DNA from: Rhizobium rhizoryzae | Lineage (GTDB): Bacteria > Pseudomonadota > Alphaproteobacteria > Rhizobiales > Rhizobiaceae | Assembly: GCF_011046895.1 (NCBI RefSeq) | Contig: NZ_CP049250.1 | Coordinates: 2,020,501-2,084,500 of the forward strand | Direction: 5' to 3' | Length of the DNA: 64,000 bases | In this document: positions 9,403 to 17,773 of the stretch, in pieces | How positions within the stretch are numbered: the stretch's first letter is position 1 | Layout of the letters: the number at the start of each line of letters is the position of its first letter | Made by a program: the position numbers and the translations under genes | The notes under the pieces: generated by a model | What the model was told of the DNA's origin: nothing | The model's input: only the letters and a program-made list of their open reading frames with translations | The model's database searches: none

Positions 9403-10401
9403 ATGCCCATGCTGCGTATCTACGAGCGTGACACAGATCGCCTTGTTCTGCGTGACCACCTTTCTGCCAGCACTGCCGACCAGCCAGCCCCGGCGCAATG
9501 GTACGACCTGCTAAAGCCTTCTGCATCGGAGGTATCCTTCATCGAAACCGCGCTCGGTCTTTCCCTGCCGACACGAGACGAGATGGAGGAGATCGAGCTT
9601 TCCGCACGGCTGTACCAGGAAGACGGCGCCGAGTTCATGACCATGACCGCGCTGACCAATCTGGACGGCGATGCGCCTTCGAAGACGCCGGTGACATTCA
9701 TTCTCAAAGGCAACCAGCTGGTGACGGTCCGTTATGCGGAAGCAAAGCCATTTCTGATGTTTGCTGGTCGTGCCATGCGCAGTAACGGGCAGAACTATGC
9801 GTCCGGCGAGGAAACCATGCTGGGCCTGATCGAAGCGATCATCGACCGTCTGGCTGATGTTCTGGAACGGATGGGCAATGAGATCGACGGCATTTCGCGT
9901 GAGGTGTTCCGGGGAAAGAGCGCCAAATCCAGCGAGAAAGAACGCGACCTGCAATCGCTGATCGATCAGCTGGGCCAGAAGGGTGATTTTCTCAGCAGTA
10001 TCCGAGAAAGCCTGGTCAGCATTTCCCGGCTCGTCGCCTACCATTCAGCACTCGAAACGCAGAGCCGCAAGCCGACGAAAGAAACGCGGCAACTGGCCAA
10101 GCTCCTGCAGCGGGATGCGACATCGCTCGGCGATCATGCAACCTTCCTGTCCGGCAAGATCAACTTTCTGCTGGATGCGACGTTGGGGCTGATCAATCTG
10201 GAGCAGAACCAGATCATCAAGATCTTCACGGTCGCGTCCGTCGTGTTCCTGCCGCCAACGCTGGTTGCGTCCGTCTATGGCATGAACTTCCAGGCCATGC
10301 CGGAACTGCAGTGGCAGTTGGGATATCCCTGGGCGGTTGTGCTGATGATCCTGTCTGCGGCGCTGCCATTTCTGTATTTCAAGCGGCGCGGCTGGTTGTG
10401 A
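9403..10401 (+). CDS. corA: CorA-family magnesium/divalent cation transporter
   Basis: 332 residues. The hallmark GMN motif is at 293-295 (SVYGMNF) at the end of the first of two C-terminal membrane helices, followed by the second helix PWAVVLMILSAALPFLYF and a basic tail, the CorA architecture of a pentameric Mg2+ channel. The long N-terminal cytoplasmic alpha/beta funnel is present. The start follows GAAGGAG; a second ATG at 9409 is equally possible. No operon partner. Confidence 0.93.
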   Translation: MPMLRIYERDTDRLVLRDHLSASTADQPAPAQWYDLLKPSASEVSFIETALGLSLPTRDEMEEIELSARLYQEDGAEFMTMTALTNLDGDAPSKTPVTFILKGNQLVTVRYAEAKPFLMFAGRAMRSNGQNYASGEETMLGLIEAIIDRLADVLERMGNEIDGISREVFRGKSAKSSEKERDLQSLIDQLGQKGDFLSSIRESLVSISRLVAYHSALETQSRKPTKETRQLAKLLQRDATSLGDHATFLSGKINFLLDATLGLINLEQNQIIKIFTVASVVFLPPTLVASVYGMNFQAMPELQWQLGYPWAVVLMILSAALPFLYFKRRGWL

Positions 10402-10409
10402 CATTTTTA

Positions 10410-10434
10410 CGGGCGGAGGTTTTGCCTCCGCCCG
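10410..10434. terminator. Hairpin between convergent corA and aminotransferase genes
   Basis: CGGGCGGAGG (10410-10419) pairs perfectly with CCTCCGCCCG (10425-10434) with a 5-base loop, in the 42-base gap between the two convergent stop codons. No good U-run on either strand, so probably a bidirectional, imperfect terminator. Confidence 0.55.
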
Positions 10435-10443
10435 CATGCCTTG

Positions 10444-11772
10444 TCAGATATTGTTGTTCAGGATCGTCCGCAGCTTGCCGAAGATTTCGTCCATGTGATG
10501 CTTCTCGATGATCAGCGGCGGCGACATCGCGATGATATCGCCGGTCGTGCGGATCAACAGGCCATCCTCATAGGCCGCGAGGAATGCGTTGAAGGCGCGC
10601 TTTGTCGGCTCTCCTGCAATGGGGTCGAGTTCAATGGCACCAATCAGTCCGATATTGCGAATATCGATGACGTTCTTGCAGTCCTTCAACGAATGCAGGC
10701 CGTCCTCCCAGTAGGAGGCCATCTCCTGCGCACGGGTCAGCAGGCCTTCCTCCTTGTAGGTATCAAGCGTGGCGAGTGCTGCAGCAGAGGCAATCGGATT
10801 GCCGGAATAAGTATAGCCGTGGAAGAATTCGATCAGATGTTCCGGGCCGTTCATGAAGGCGTCGTGGATTTCCGCCGTCACAAAGACGGCACCCATGGGG
10901 ATGACGCCGTTGGTGAGGCCCTTGGCAGTCACCATGATATCCGGCTTCACGTCGAAATATTGCGACGCGAAGGGAGCGCCGAGGCGGCCATAGCCGGTGA
11001 TGACCTCATCGAATATCAAGAGAATGCCGTGCTTGGTGCAGATCTCGCGCAGTTTCTGCAAGTAGCCCTTCGGCGGGATCAGCACGCCGGTAGAACCGGC
11101 TACGGGTTCAACGATCACCGCCGCAACAGTTGACGCGTCATGCAATGTCACGATGCGTTCCAGTTCTGCCGCAAGATCGCCGCCATGCTCCGGTTCGCCA
11201 CGGGTGAAGGCATTCTTGCCCGGCAGATGCGTGTGCGGCATATGGTCGACACCGGTGAGCAGCGTGCCGAACATCTTGCGGTTGGCGACGATGCCACCGA
11301 CGGAAATGCCGCCGAAGTTGACGCCATGATAGCCGCGCTCGCGGCCAATCAGTCGGAAACGGGCACCGTTCCCCTTTGCACGATGATAGGCAATCGCAAC
11401 TTTCAGGGCCGTATCAACCGATTCGGAACCGGAATTGGTATAGAGCACATGATCCAGACCTTCGGGTGCGATATCGACGAGGCGATTCGCAAGCTCGAAC
11501 GCCTTCGGGTGCCCCAACTGGAACGCCGGCGCGTAGTCGAGTTCGCCAGCCTGCTCGCGAATCGCTTCGGTGATCTTGGGACGGCAGTGGCCCGCATTCA
11601 CACACCAGAGACCTGCCGTCGCATCGAGTACCTGCCTGCCATCATGCGTCGTATAGTGCATGTCCTTGGCACTGACGAAAAGGCGAGGCGCCTTCTTGAA
11701 CTGGCGGTTTGCGGTAAACGGCATCCAGAACGCCCGCAGGTCGTTCGGCACGGTGGTGAGGCGGTTTGACAT
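10444..11772 (-). CDS. Omega-amino acid--pyruvate aminotransferase (class III, PLP)
   Basis: 442 residues from ATG 11772, which has GGAG seven bases upstream; an in-frame ATG at 11784 lacks an SD. Class III PLP aminotransferase of the beta-alanine/omega-amino acid:pyruvate type (EC 2.6.1.18), with the N-terminal FWMPFTANRQFK signature, the YTNSGSESVDTALK PLP-phosphate loop, D255 (IFDEVITGYGR) and the Schiff-base lysine K284 (TAKGLTNG). It transfers amino groups from beta-alanine or other omega-amines to pyruvate. Taurine or polyamine-derived amines are alternative substrates. Confidence 0.88.
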   Translation of the reverse strand: MSNRLTTVPNDLRAFWMPFTANRQFKKAPRLFVSAKDMHYTTHDGRQVLDATAGLWCVNAGHCRPKITEAIREQAGELDYAPAFQLGHPKAFELANRLVDIAPEGLDHVLYTNSGSESVDTALKVAIAYHRAKGNGARFRLIGRERGYHGVNFGGISVGGIVANRKMFGTLLTGVDHMPHTHLPGKNAFTRGEPEHGGDLAAELERIVTLHDASTVAAVIVEPVAGSTGVLIPPKGYLQKLREICTKHGILLIFDEVITGYGRLGAPFASQYFDVKPDIMVTAKGLTNGVIPMGAVFVTAEIHDAFMNGPEHLIEFFHGYTYSGNPIASAAALATLDTYKEEGLLTRAQEMASYWEDGLHSLKDCKNVIDIRNIGLIGAIELDPIAGEPTKRAFNAFLAAYEDGLLIRTTGDIIAMSPPLIIEKHHMDEIFGKLRTILNNNI

Positions 11773-11813
11773 GAGGATCTCCATGGCCCCAGCAATTCAG
11801 GGGAGGCCATTCC

Positions 11814-11835
11814 CGACCTGACCTATGACAGGTCG
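11814..11835. promoter_or_regulatory. Inverted repeat upstream of aminotransferase gene
   Basis: CGACCTG (11814-11820) and CAGGTCG (11829-11835) form a 7-base inverted repeat with an 8-base spacer, about 45 bases before the aminotransferase start. It may be an operator or a leader hairpin; only the symmetry supports it. Confidence 0.3.
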
Positions 11836-11943
11836 CGGCTGGAGGAGGAGGTTAACAATCGCTGTTGAATGGTCAAGCAAGACCAGACGGAATGCGCCTA
11901 TGGAATGAGCGCTCGGAATAATGCGCTCATGTTGGATACAGAA

Positions 11944-11966
11944 GCGGGACGCTGTGCGCGTCCCGC
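11944..11966 (-). terminator. Hairpin downstream of nolR-like gene
   Basis: GCGGGACGC (11944-11952) pairs perfectly with GCGTCCCGC (11958-11966) around a 5-base loop, 50 bases after the NolR-like stop. The minus strand continues TTCTGTATCC, a modest U-rich tail. Confidence 0.5.
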
Positions 11967-12015
11967 CAGGCCGACATCCCCCGATGTCAGCGCTGTCATT
12001 GAAGCTCAAAAAAAA

Positions 12016-12327
12016 TCAGGCAGCCGATTTTGCCGGTTCAGCTTCGGTGTACAGCGACTCGAGGGTCTCCAGCACCTTCATCACCGACTCGGCAGAACTC
12101 GAATAGTAGATCGTCTGCGCATCGCGACGGGTGTTGACCAGCTTCTGCGCGCGAAGCTTGGAGAGATGCTGAGACAGCGCCGACTGGCTCAAGCCAACCT
12201 TGGTTGCCAAGGCGCCGACCGCAACTTCCCCCTTCACGAGGCAGCACAGGATCATCAGTCGCTTGGGATTTGCCATGGCAGACAGCAGGTTTGCAGCCGC
12301 GGCGGAATTCTCTGACAGTGACATCAT
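12016..12327 (-). CDS. nolR: NolR-like ArsR/SmtB family winged-helix repressor
   Basis: 103 residues, one winged-helix domain. The stretch from LSAMANPKRL through KVGLSQSALSQHLSKLRAQ to TRRDAQTIYYSSS closely matches my memory of Sinorhizobium NolR, the dimeric ArsR-type repressor of nodulation and growth-phase genes. No metal-binding cysteine pair typical of ArsR/SmtB sensors is seen (the CC at 28-29 is in helix 2, not at the sensor site). In non-symbiotic relatives NolR homologues act as general regulators. ATG codons at 12327 and 12324 are equivalent, after GAGGGAAGAAG. A long palindrome sits directly upstream. Confidence 0.85.
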   Translation of the reverse strand: MMSLSENSAAAANLLSAMANPKRLMILCCLVKGEVAVGALATKVGLSQSALSQHLSKLRAQKLVNTRRDAQTIYYSSSAESVMKVLETLESLYTEAEPAKSAA

Positions 12328-12351
12328 TCTTCTTCCCTCAAGTCTTCCCCA

Positions 12352-12390
12352 GTTACGTTGTTACCTCCTAATGCGAGATAACAATGTAAC
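12352..12390. promoter_or_regulatory. 12-base inverted repeat upstream of nolR-like gene, candidate operator
   Basis: GTTACGTTGTTA (12352-12363) and TAACAATGTAAC (12379-12390) are complementary at 11 of 12 positions, spaced by 15 bases, and begin 25 bases before the start codon. The position fits autorepression, which is known for NolR. The motif does not exactly fit the published NolR box ((A/T)TTAG-N9-A(T/A)). The remainder of the gap to 12687 is AT-rich, with no gene seen. Confidence 0.5.
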
Positions 12391-12687
12391 TATAAATTAC
12401 CAACTTCAGGCACCCATTGTATATCCCTAAATTCTACGTATCAGGTGTACACCTCACGGTAGGCCCTGATAAGTATGACATTTTAGGTAGTTCGACTATT
12501 TAATCGCTTAACTGACAAGGTAAAACGTTAAATCTGAATAGTTAATCATTATCGATTATGCCAAAAAAGTGATAAGACTGCAACCTGAAGGAGAAACTAA
12601 TTTAGAAAGATGTTTGTCTTGTGAATATTTTTTTAGACCGAAGAAATCATCCATGATTTCTTGAGTGATTCCCTCCAAACGGGCGGT

Positions 12688-13182
12688 CTATGCTCTGCCT
12701 ACTAAATCCTGACCTTCGAGGCGGAAAGCTTTCCCAAATCCGCCATTTAGAGAGCCTGATTGCGGCATCAGGCGAAAAAAGCAGAAATCGGGAAGATCGA
12801 TGTAGAGTTGTGCTTTGGGATGGCGGTTGAGAAAGCGATCTCGCAAGTTCGGAAAATCCGGATGTTCACGCGTAACCTGAAACGCCTGTGCCTGGACGCT
12901 GAGGCGCGGATAGGCAAGCGGATCCCCCTTGCCGGGTTCTCCTGCCAGAAACGAGCAGCGTCCATCTGTCTTCAGCGCACCAGTATGGGCTGCGAGCGCA
13001 GAGACGAGAATGAAGGGCACGCCGTCTTCATCCAGAGCGATGATCGTCCGACTGATGCTGGGCCAGCCCGTTGCGGGCTCCAGAACTGCAAGCGCTACCC
13101 ATGGCGCTTCAGCCATCAGCTGGCGCGCCAGTTGGCGCGCCTCGTCATCCGTGGGTCGCAGAACGGAGGGTTTGTCGTTCAT
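12688..13182 (-). CDS. HugZ/pyridoxamine 5'-phosphate oxidase-fold FMN-binding protein
   Basis: 164 residues from ATG 13182 (SD GGGAGG), sharing ATGA with the choV stop, so translation is likely coupled to choV. It has the split-barrel FMN-binding fold of the HugZ-like group: VALAVLEPATGWPSISR, DGVPFILVSALAAHTGALKTDGRCSFL, then RLSVQAQ and a C-terminal FFRLMPQSGSLNGGFGKAF segment. Members bind FMN and in some cases degrade heme. What such a protein does at the end of a choline transport operon is unknown. An upstream extension of the frame is overlap with choV, not part of this gene. Confidence 0.75.
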   Translation of the reverse strand: MNDKPSVLRPTDDEARQLARQLMAEAPWVALAVLEPATGWPSISRTIIALDEDGVPFILVSALAAHTGALKTDGRCSFLAGEPGKGDPLAYPRLSVQAQAFQVTREHPDFPNLRDRFLNRHPKAQLYIDLPDFCFFRLMPQSGSLNGGFGKAFRLEGQDLVGRA

Positions 13183-14237
13183 GAAGATGCCTCCCTGCGG
13201 CGGTGACGCGTAAGCCCGGTGATCACCTCGTCTGCGGAGATGGAGCCGATGATTTCTCCATTGTCTATGACGCCGATCACGCCGGGCTGTCTTGCCAGCG
13301 CGTCCAGAATATCGACGAGCGGTGTCGCTGGCCGCGTCGTTCCGGTGACCGGCAGCGCCTGAGATGGTCCCTGCGTGCCTGGCCGCATGATGTCGGCCGC
13401 CGTCAGCATGGAGATCGGGTTCATGTTCTGAACGAAATCGGCCACATACTGGTCCGCGGGTGCTCGGACGATCTCCTGCGGCGTGCCGCACTGGATGATG
13501 CGGCCGCCTTCCATGATCGCAATGCGATTGCCGATGCGAAAGGCTTCATCGAGGTCGTGGCTGACGAAAAGGATTGTCTTTTTCAGTCGCGCCTGAAACT
13601 CCAGAAGCTCATCCTGCAGCCGGGTGCGGATGAGAGGATCGAGTGCCGAGAAGGGCTCGTCCATCAGCAGGATCGGTGCGCCTGTGGCAAAGGCGCGCGC
13701 CAGACCGACGCGTTGCTGCATGCCGCCGGACAGCTCTCCCACCTTACGGCCCGCCCATTTGGCAAGATTGACCAGCTCCAGCTGTTCGGCTACCCGGCGC
13801 TTGCGTTCTGCCTCCTCGACGCCCGCGAGTTCCAGACCAAAGCCGACATTGTCTGCAACGCTTCGCCATGGAAGCAGGCCAAACTGCTGGAACACCATGG
13901 AGACCGTGTTCATGCGCAGATCCCGCAGCGCCTTGGCGGAACAGCGGTAGGGGTCCACGCTTCCCTTGTCGGTCATCACGGTCACGCTGCCACGAACCAC
14001 CGGGGCCAGACCGTTTACTGCCCGGAGGAGCGTCGATTTCCCGGAACCCGACAGACCCATCAGCACCAGAATTTCGCCCTCACGAATGGTGAGCGACGCG
14101 TTGGCCACCCCCAGAACCTGACCGGTTTCCGCGCTGATCTGATCGCGTGTCTTTCCCGCGTCGACGAGGGACAGCGCCTGCTGCCAGCGATCGCCGAAGA
14201 TGATGTCGACAGCGCCGAAGATGATTGCGTCGCTCAT
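13179..14237 (-). CDS. choV: Choline ABC transporter ATP-binding protein
   Basis: 352 residues, ProV/OpuAA-type ATPase. Walker A GLSGSGKST at 61-69, the LSGGMQQRVGLARA signature, Walker B ILLMDEP, and an H-loop (FVSHD). A CBS-like regulatory region occupies the C-terminal 70 residues (GVIGVIDNGEIIGSISADEV). It powers choline uptake with ChoW and ChoX. Its start overlaps the choW stop by 4 bases and its stop overlaps the next gene by 4 bases, so choW-choV-hugZ-like are one translational unit. Confidence 0.9.
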   Translation of the reverse strand: MSDAIIFGAVDIIFGDRWQQALSLVDAGKTRDQISAETGQVLGVANASLTIREGEILVLMGLSGSGKSTLLRAVNGLAPVVRGSVTVMTDKGSVDPYRCSAKALRDLRMNTVSMVFQQFGLLPWRSVADNVGFGLELAGVEEAERKRRVAEQLELVNLAKWAGRKVGELSGGMQQRVGLARAFATGAPILLMDEPFSALDPLIRTRLQDELLEFQARLKKTILFVSHDLDEAFRIGNRIAIMEGGRIIQCGTPQEIVRAPADQYVADFVQNMNPISMLTAADIMRPGTQGPSQALPVTGTTRPATPLVDILDALARQPGVIGVIDNGEIIGSISADEVITGLTRHRRREASS

Positions 14238-15079
14238 GCGCCTTCTCCATCGGTATCGGTGCGAAACATGCGGTCCAGAATGATGGCGAGAATGACGATA
14301 CAGAGTCCGGCCTCAAAGCCACGGGCGATGTTGACAGTGTTGAGCGCCCTGACGACCGGAACGCCGAGACCATTGGCGCCGACCAGAGCCGCAATCACCA
14401 CCATGGATAGCGACAGCATGATGGTCTGGGTCAGGCCAGCCATGATCTGCGGCATGGCAAAGGGAAGTTCCACCTTGCGCAAGACCTGAGAAGGCGTGGC
14501 ACCGAAGGCGATTGCTGCTTCCGTCAGTGCTCCTGGTGTGGAGACTATCCCGAGCCGGGTCAGGCGGATGGGAGCGGGGACCGCAAAGATGACCGTGGCG
14601 ATCAGCCCGGGCACCATTCCGAGACCGAAGAGGATGAGGGCGGGGATCAGGTATACGAAGGTGGGTATGGTCTGCATCAGGTCCAGAATCGGACGCATGA
14701 ATTCATAGAGCCATGGCCTGCGTGCAGCGGCGATGCCAAGCGGAATGCCGATCGCCATACTGACGGCAGTGGCAGCCAGAACCAGCGCGAGCGTTTCCGT
14801 CGTTTCCTTCCAGTAGCCCTGATTGATGATCAGCAGGAGCCCAAGACAGGTAAACAGTGCAAGGCCGATTGACCTGCGCAGATAGAAGGAGAGGCCCGTC
14901 ATCAGCGCCACAATCACCAGCGCATGCGGCCATTGCAGAAGAAACAGAAGTGCGTTGATGACTTTGGAGAGGAGGGCGGAAAGCTGGTCGAAGAACCAGG
15001 CGCCGTTCTGCGTCAGCCAATCGACACATTTCTTCGCCCAGATTCCAATGGGAATACGGTGTTCAGTCAGGAATTCCAA
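14234..15079 (-). CDS. choW: Choline ABC transporter permease
   Basis: 281 residues, BPD_transp_1 permease of the ProW/OpuAB type with about six to seven membrane helices and the EAA-loop region EAAIAFGATPSQVLRKVELPFAMPQIMAG. The N-terminus IPIGIWAKKCVDWLTQNGAW is the usual ProW-type start. It forms the inner-membrane channel for choline, a precursor of the osmoprotectant glycine betaine. Located 170 bases after choX and overlapping choV by 4 bases. Confidence 0.9.
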   Translation of the reverse strand: MEFLTEHRIPIGIWAKKCVDWLTQNGAWFFDQLSALLSKVINALLFLLQWPHALVIVALMTGLSFYLRRSIGLALFTCLGLLLIINQGYWKETTETLALVLAATAVSMAIGIPLGIAAARRPWLYEFMRPILDLMQTIPTFVYLIPALILFGLGMVPGLIATVIFAVPAPIRLTRLGIVSTPGALTEAAIAFGATPSQVLRKVELPFAMPQIMAGLTQTIMLSLSMVVIAALVGANGLGVPVVRALNTVNIARGFEAGLCIVILAIILDRMFRTDTDGEGA

Positions 15080-15197
15080 AGGCTTCTTCCCGTGTTGCAG
15101 TCGTCACGACGAAAGGGCAAGACGCATGGGAGGCGCTAAACCCGGCGATGAAGCCGGCCGGGCAGAAAACCCAGCGCGGAAATGCCAGAAGCATGTG

Positions 15198-15218
15198 AGG
15201 CGGCCAATCTGGCCGCCT
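15198..15218 (-). terminator. Intercistronic hairpin between choX and choW
   Basis: AGGCGGCCA (15198-15206) pairs perfectly with TGGCCGCCT (15210-15218) across a 3-base loop. It sits in the 170-base gap after choX and lacks a U-run. This fits an mRNA-stabilising or partial-termination element, a common way to make more binding protein than permease. Beside it the 14-mer TGATCTCTAGAGGG occurs twice (15218-15231, 15233-15246). Confidence 0.55.
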
Positions 15219-15249
15219 GATCTCTAGAGGGATGATCTCTAGAGGGTGA

Positions 15250-16200
15250 TCAGAGGCCCAGCTTGGCCTTGACTGCGGGAAGACCGTCCTTGCCATCCAC
15301 TGTCGTCACACCCGCCAGCCAAGGCTCAACGGCCTTGCCGTTCGCTTTGAGCCATTTCTTGGCCGCCGCCTGCGGCTCGAGCGCATCGTTGAGGATGCCG
15401 CCCATGATTTCGTTTTCCATGGACAGGCTGAACTTCAGATTGGTGATGAACTTGCCCGCATTGGGGCATTCCTTGGTGTAGCCTGCGCGCGTATTGGTGA
15501 AAATCGTCGCGCCGCCGAGGTTCGGACCGAACACGTCATCGCCGCCCGTCAGATAAGTCAGCTTGAAATTTGCGTTCATCGGATGCGGCTCCCATCCGAG
15601 GAAGACAACGGGTTCCTTTGAACGGTCGGCACGGGCGACCTGCGCCAGCATGCCCTGCTCGGAGGATTCCACGACCTCGAAGGATTTGAGGCCAAACGTA
15701 TCCTTGGCGATCATGTCGAGGATCAGGCGGTTGCCATCATTGCCGGGCTCGATGCCGTAAATCTTGCCGCCCAGTTCCTTGCTGAACTTCGCGATGTCCT
15801 TGAAATCCTTGATGCCGAGTTCGGCACCCTTGGAATTGGTGGCGAGGGTATATTTCGCGCCTTCAAGGTTGGGACCAAAGGACTCGACAGATTTGTCATT
15901 CAGGAAGGGGCGAACATCGTTTTCCTGTGTCGGCATCCAATTGCCGAGGAAAACGTCGATATCCTTGTTCTTGAGCGACTGGTAGGTGACCGGAACCGAC
16001 AGAACCTGAACCTGCGGCTTGTAGCCGAGCGCTTCCAGGATCACCGATGCGGTTGCGGTCGTGGCGGTTATATCCGTCCAGCCGACGTCCGAAAATCGAA
16101 CGGAGCTGCAGCTTGCAGGCTCGGCGGCGAGCGCCTGACCGGATACCGCTATCAAGAGACTGACAGACAGCGAGAGTTTCAGCGAGGTTTTTGCGTGCAT
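15250..16200 (-). CDS. choX: Choline-binding periplasmic protein
   Basis: 316 residues with signal peptide (cleavage after QALAA, about residue 26) and the OpuAC-type ligand fold. The aromatic box that binds the trimethylammonium group of choline is intact: W41, W88, Y117 and W203, with D43 for the hydroxyl. These correspond to the residues described for Sinorhizobium meliloti ChoX, shifted by two. This is the first gene of the operon, giving high-affinity choline uptake. Confidence 0.93.
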   Translation of the reverse strand: MHAKTSLKLSLSVSLLIAVSGQALAAEPASCSSVRFSDVGWTDITATTATASVILEALGYKPQVQVLSVPVTYQSLKNKDIDVFLGNWMPTQENDVRPFLNDKSVESFGPNLEGAKYTLATNSKGAELGIKDFKDIAKFSKELGGKIYGIEPGNDGNRLILDMIAKDTFGLKSFEVVESSEQGMLAQVARADRSKEPVVFLGWEPHPMNANFKLTYLTGGDDVFGPNLGGATIFTNTRAGYTKECPNAGKFITNLKFSLSMENEIMGGILNDALEPQAAAKKWLKANGKAVEPWLAGVTTVDGKDGLPAVKAKLGL

Positions 16201-16315
16201 TGAACTGCTCCGTTTTTTGGTTCCCCAGCATTATCAATATCTGACCTAAGCAAGCAAGCTTGCCCAAACGCGCCGGAACAGGCGGTGGATTTGCGACAAT
16301 CGCGGTGGAGCGCGA

Positions 16316-16329
16316 TTGATCTTGATCAA
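16316..16329. promoter_or_regulatory. FNR/FixK-type box upstream of pseudoazurin gene
   Basis: TTGATCTTGATCAA is an exact match to the TTGAT-N4-ATCAA consensus bound by FNR/FixK/FnrN-type regulators. It is centred about 89 bases before the pseudoazurin start codon, consistent with activation under oxygen limitation. Confidence 0.75.
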
Positions 16330-16410
16330 GGTGAGTTTTTGACGCCAGCGTATTTGGTTCTCCTGAAATTCAGAGGCGGAACTGCTCTGCCGGAGAAACA
16401 GGAAACGATC

Positions 16411-16863
16411 ATGACCAGTCTCAACAAAAGTCTCGCCGCCGCAGCCCTTGTTTTCGCAGCCCTGTTGGCCGGAACGGCACAGGCCGCGGAGCACGAAATC
16501 AAGATGCTGAACAAGGGAACCGATGGCGAGGCCATGGTTTTCGAGCCCGCTGCGGTGAAGGTTGCCGTGGGCGACACCGTGAAGTTCGTACCCGTCGACA
16601 AAGGGCATGATGCGGCGACCGTAAAGGAATTGCTTCCCGAAGGTGTCGAGGAGACCAAGGGCAAGATGAACCAGGAGCTGATTCTCAAGGTCGACAAGGA
16701 AGGTGCCTATGTCATCAAGTGCACCCCACACTGGGGAATGGGCATGGTCGCGCTCATTGTCGCCGGGGACAAACCTGCCAACCTCGAGGCTGTAAAGGCC
16801 GCCAAGATGGCGAAGAAGACGCGTGACAGACTGGATGCCGAACTGAAGGCGCTCGGTTTCTGA
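16411..16863 (+). CDS. Pseudoazurin (type 1 blue copper protein)
   Basis: 150 residues from ATG 16411; the frame is open upstream but this start gives a signal peptide of about 26 residues (ending AGTAQAA). The copper ligands are H66, C104, H107 and M112, equal to H40, C78, H81 and M86 of mature pseudoazurins. Pseudoazurin carries electrons in the periplasm, classically to copper nitrite reductase or nitrous oxide reductase in denitrification. No nir, nor or nos genes are in the window. An FNR-type box upstream supports low-oxygen induction. Confidence 0.93.
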   Translation: MTSLNKSLAAAALVFAALLAGTAQAAEHEIKMLNKGTDGEAMVFEPAAVKVAVGDTVKFVPVDKGHDAATVKELLPEGVEETKGKMNQELILKVDKEGAYVIKCTPHWGMGMVALIVAGDKPANLEAVKAAKMAKKTRDRLDAELKALGF

Positions 16864-16943
16864 TCTGAACGCGTATCGTCGTCTTGTGTCTGGCCAAGCT
16901 CTCTGCAAAAACTCCGGTGTGATATCGGCTCGCCGGAGAAAGC

Positions 16944-17735
16944 ATGGAAACGCCAATGCAGAAAGCTGAGCCCGCCGTGCCGGACGTCCTGGGGCGGCGG
17001 ATGGCTGCTCTTCGTGAGCAGTTGGAGACGGTGGTGAAGCAACTCTTGGCGGAGTCGCTGGACCCTGCAGCACTGGAACAGGTTGATATATGTCTCTTGG
17101 AATGGCGCTGGATCGAAAGCCAGTCTGCGCGCCTTGCACTGCAGATCGACGCCAGAGCGGCAGCTGCCATACACGACGCCGGAGGGCACAAGCTTCCATC
17201 CAAGAGAAGTCTCCTGAAAAGGTTGCTTCGCTCGCCACTCGAGCAGCGTCAGCACAGCGATCAGGAGACAGCGAACATTCTGCTGGATGGGCTTGCCGAA
17301 AGTCACCGGCTTCTTCTCTTGATCATTGATCATCGTGAATTCCTGCAACGGCAACTGACCCTGCTGGAAGCGGAGCTGGAAAAGCGATTCACGCAACTTC
17401 AGCTGGTTCCCGTCGGTGCCGGTGAGCCGGTTGATGCAATCGTTGACCGGATCGACGTTCTGCAGGATCTGGTCGACGGCGTAATCGACATGACGGCAAG
17501 CGCGAACCTTTTCTACAACAAGATCCTGGTGGATGCGGAAGCAAATATCCTTGCCCTGACATCGCTGGACACCAATCGATATGTGCAGTCCGGCCTCGCG
17601 CTACCGCATTTCGACACCTTGCGCCAGCGAGCAGAGAGGGGGCTTTTGTCGGTTCGGGGCATTGCTCACCGCAGGGCAGTTCTCGACGAAGCATTTCAAC
17701 GCAAGCTGTCGACCACTCGACAAGCGGGCCATTGA
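16944..17735 (+). CDS. Hypothetical helical protein, 263 aa
   Basis: 263 residues, mostly predicted helical with heptad-like Leu/Glu repeats (ALREQLETVVKQLLAE; LLIIDHREFLQRQLTLLEAE), no signal peptide or membrane helix seen. No family recognised. It precedes the DUF2333 gene by 38 bases on the same strand, so the two may work together. A longer ORF on the opposite strand across this region (16246-17238) appears to be a shadow. Confidence 0.6.
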   Translation: METPMQKAEPAVPDVLGRRMAALREQLETVVKQLLAESLDPAALEQVDICLLEWRWIESQSARLALQIDARAAAAIHDAGGHKLPSKRSLLKRLLRSPLEQRQHSDQETANILLDGLAESHRLLLLIIDHREFLQRQLTLLEAELEKRFTQLQLVPVGAGEPVDAIVDRIDVLQDLVDGVIDMTASANLFYNKILVDAEANILALTSLDTNRYVQSGLALPHFDTLRQRAERGLLSVRGIAHRRAVLDEAFQRKLSTTRQAGH

Positions 17736-17773
17736 TGCTTACCTGAACGAAAACGACAGGAGAGCCATCGGGC

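Noticed and set aside
13183-13491. N-terminal extension of the HugZ-like ORF
   Set aside because: Lies inside choV in another frame; the SD-supported ATG at 13182 gives the family length.
15218-15246. 14-base direct repeat TGATCTCTAGAGGG as a mobile element trace
   Set aside because: Two adjacent copies beside the choX stop are better explained by a small tandem duplication; no inverted repeats or transposase.
16246-17238. 330-residue minus-strand ORF
   Set aside because: Covers pseudoazurin and the 263-aa gene antisense; composition looks like a reverse-frame shadow and no domain is seen.
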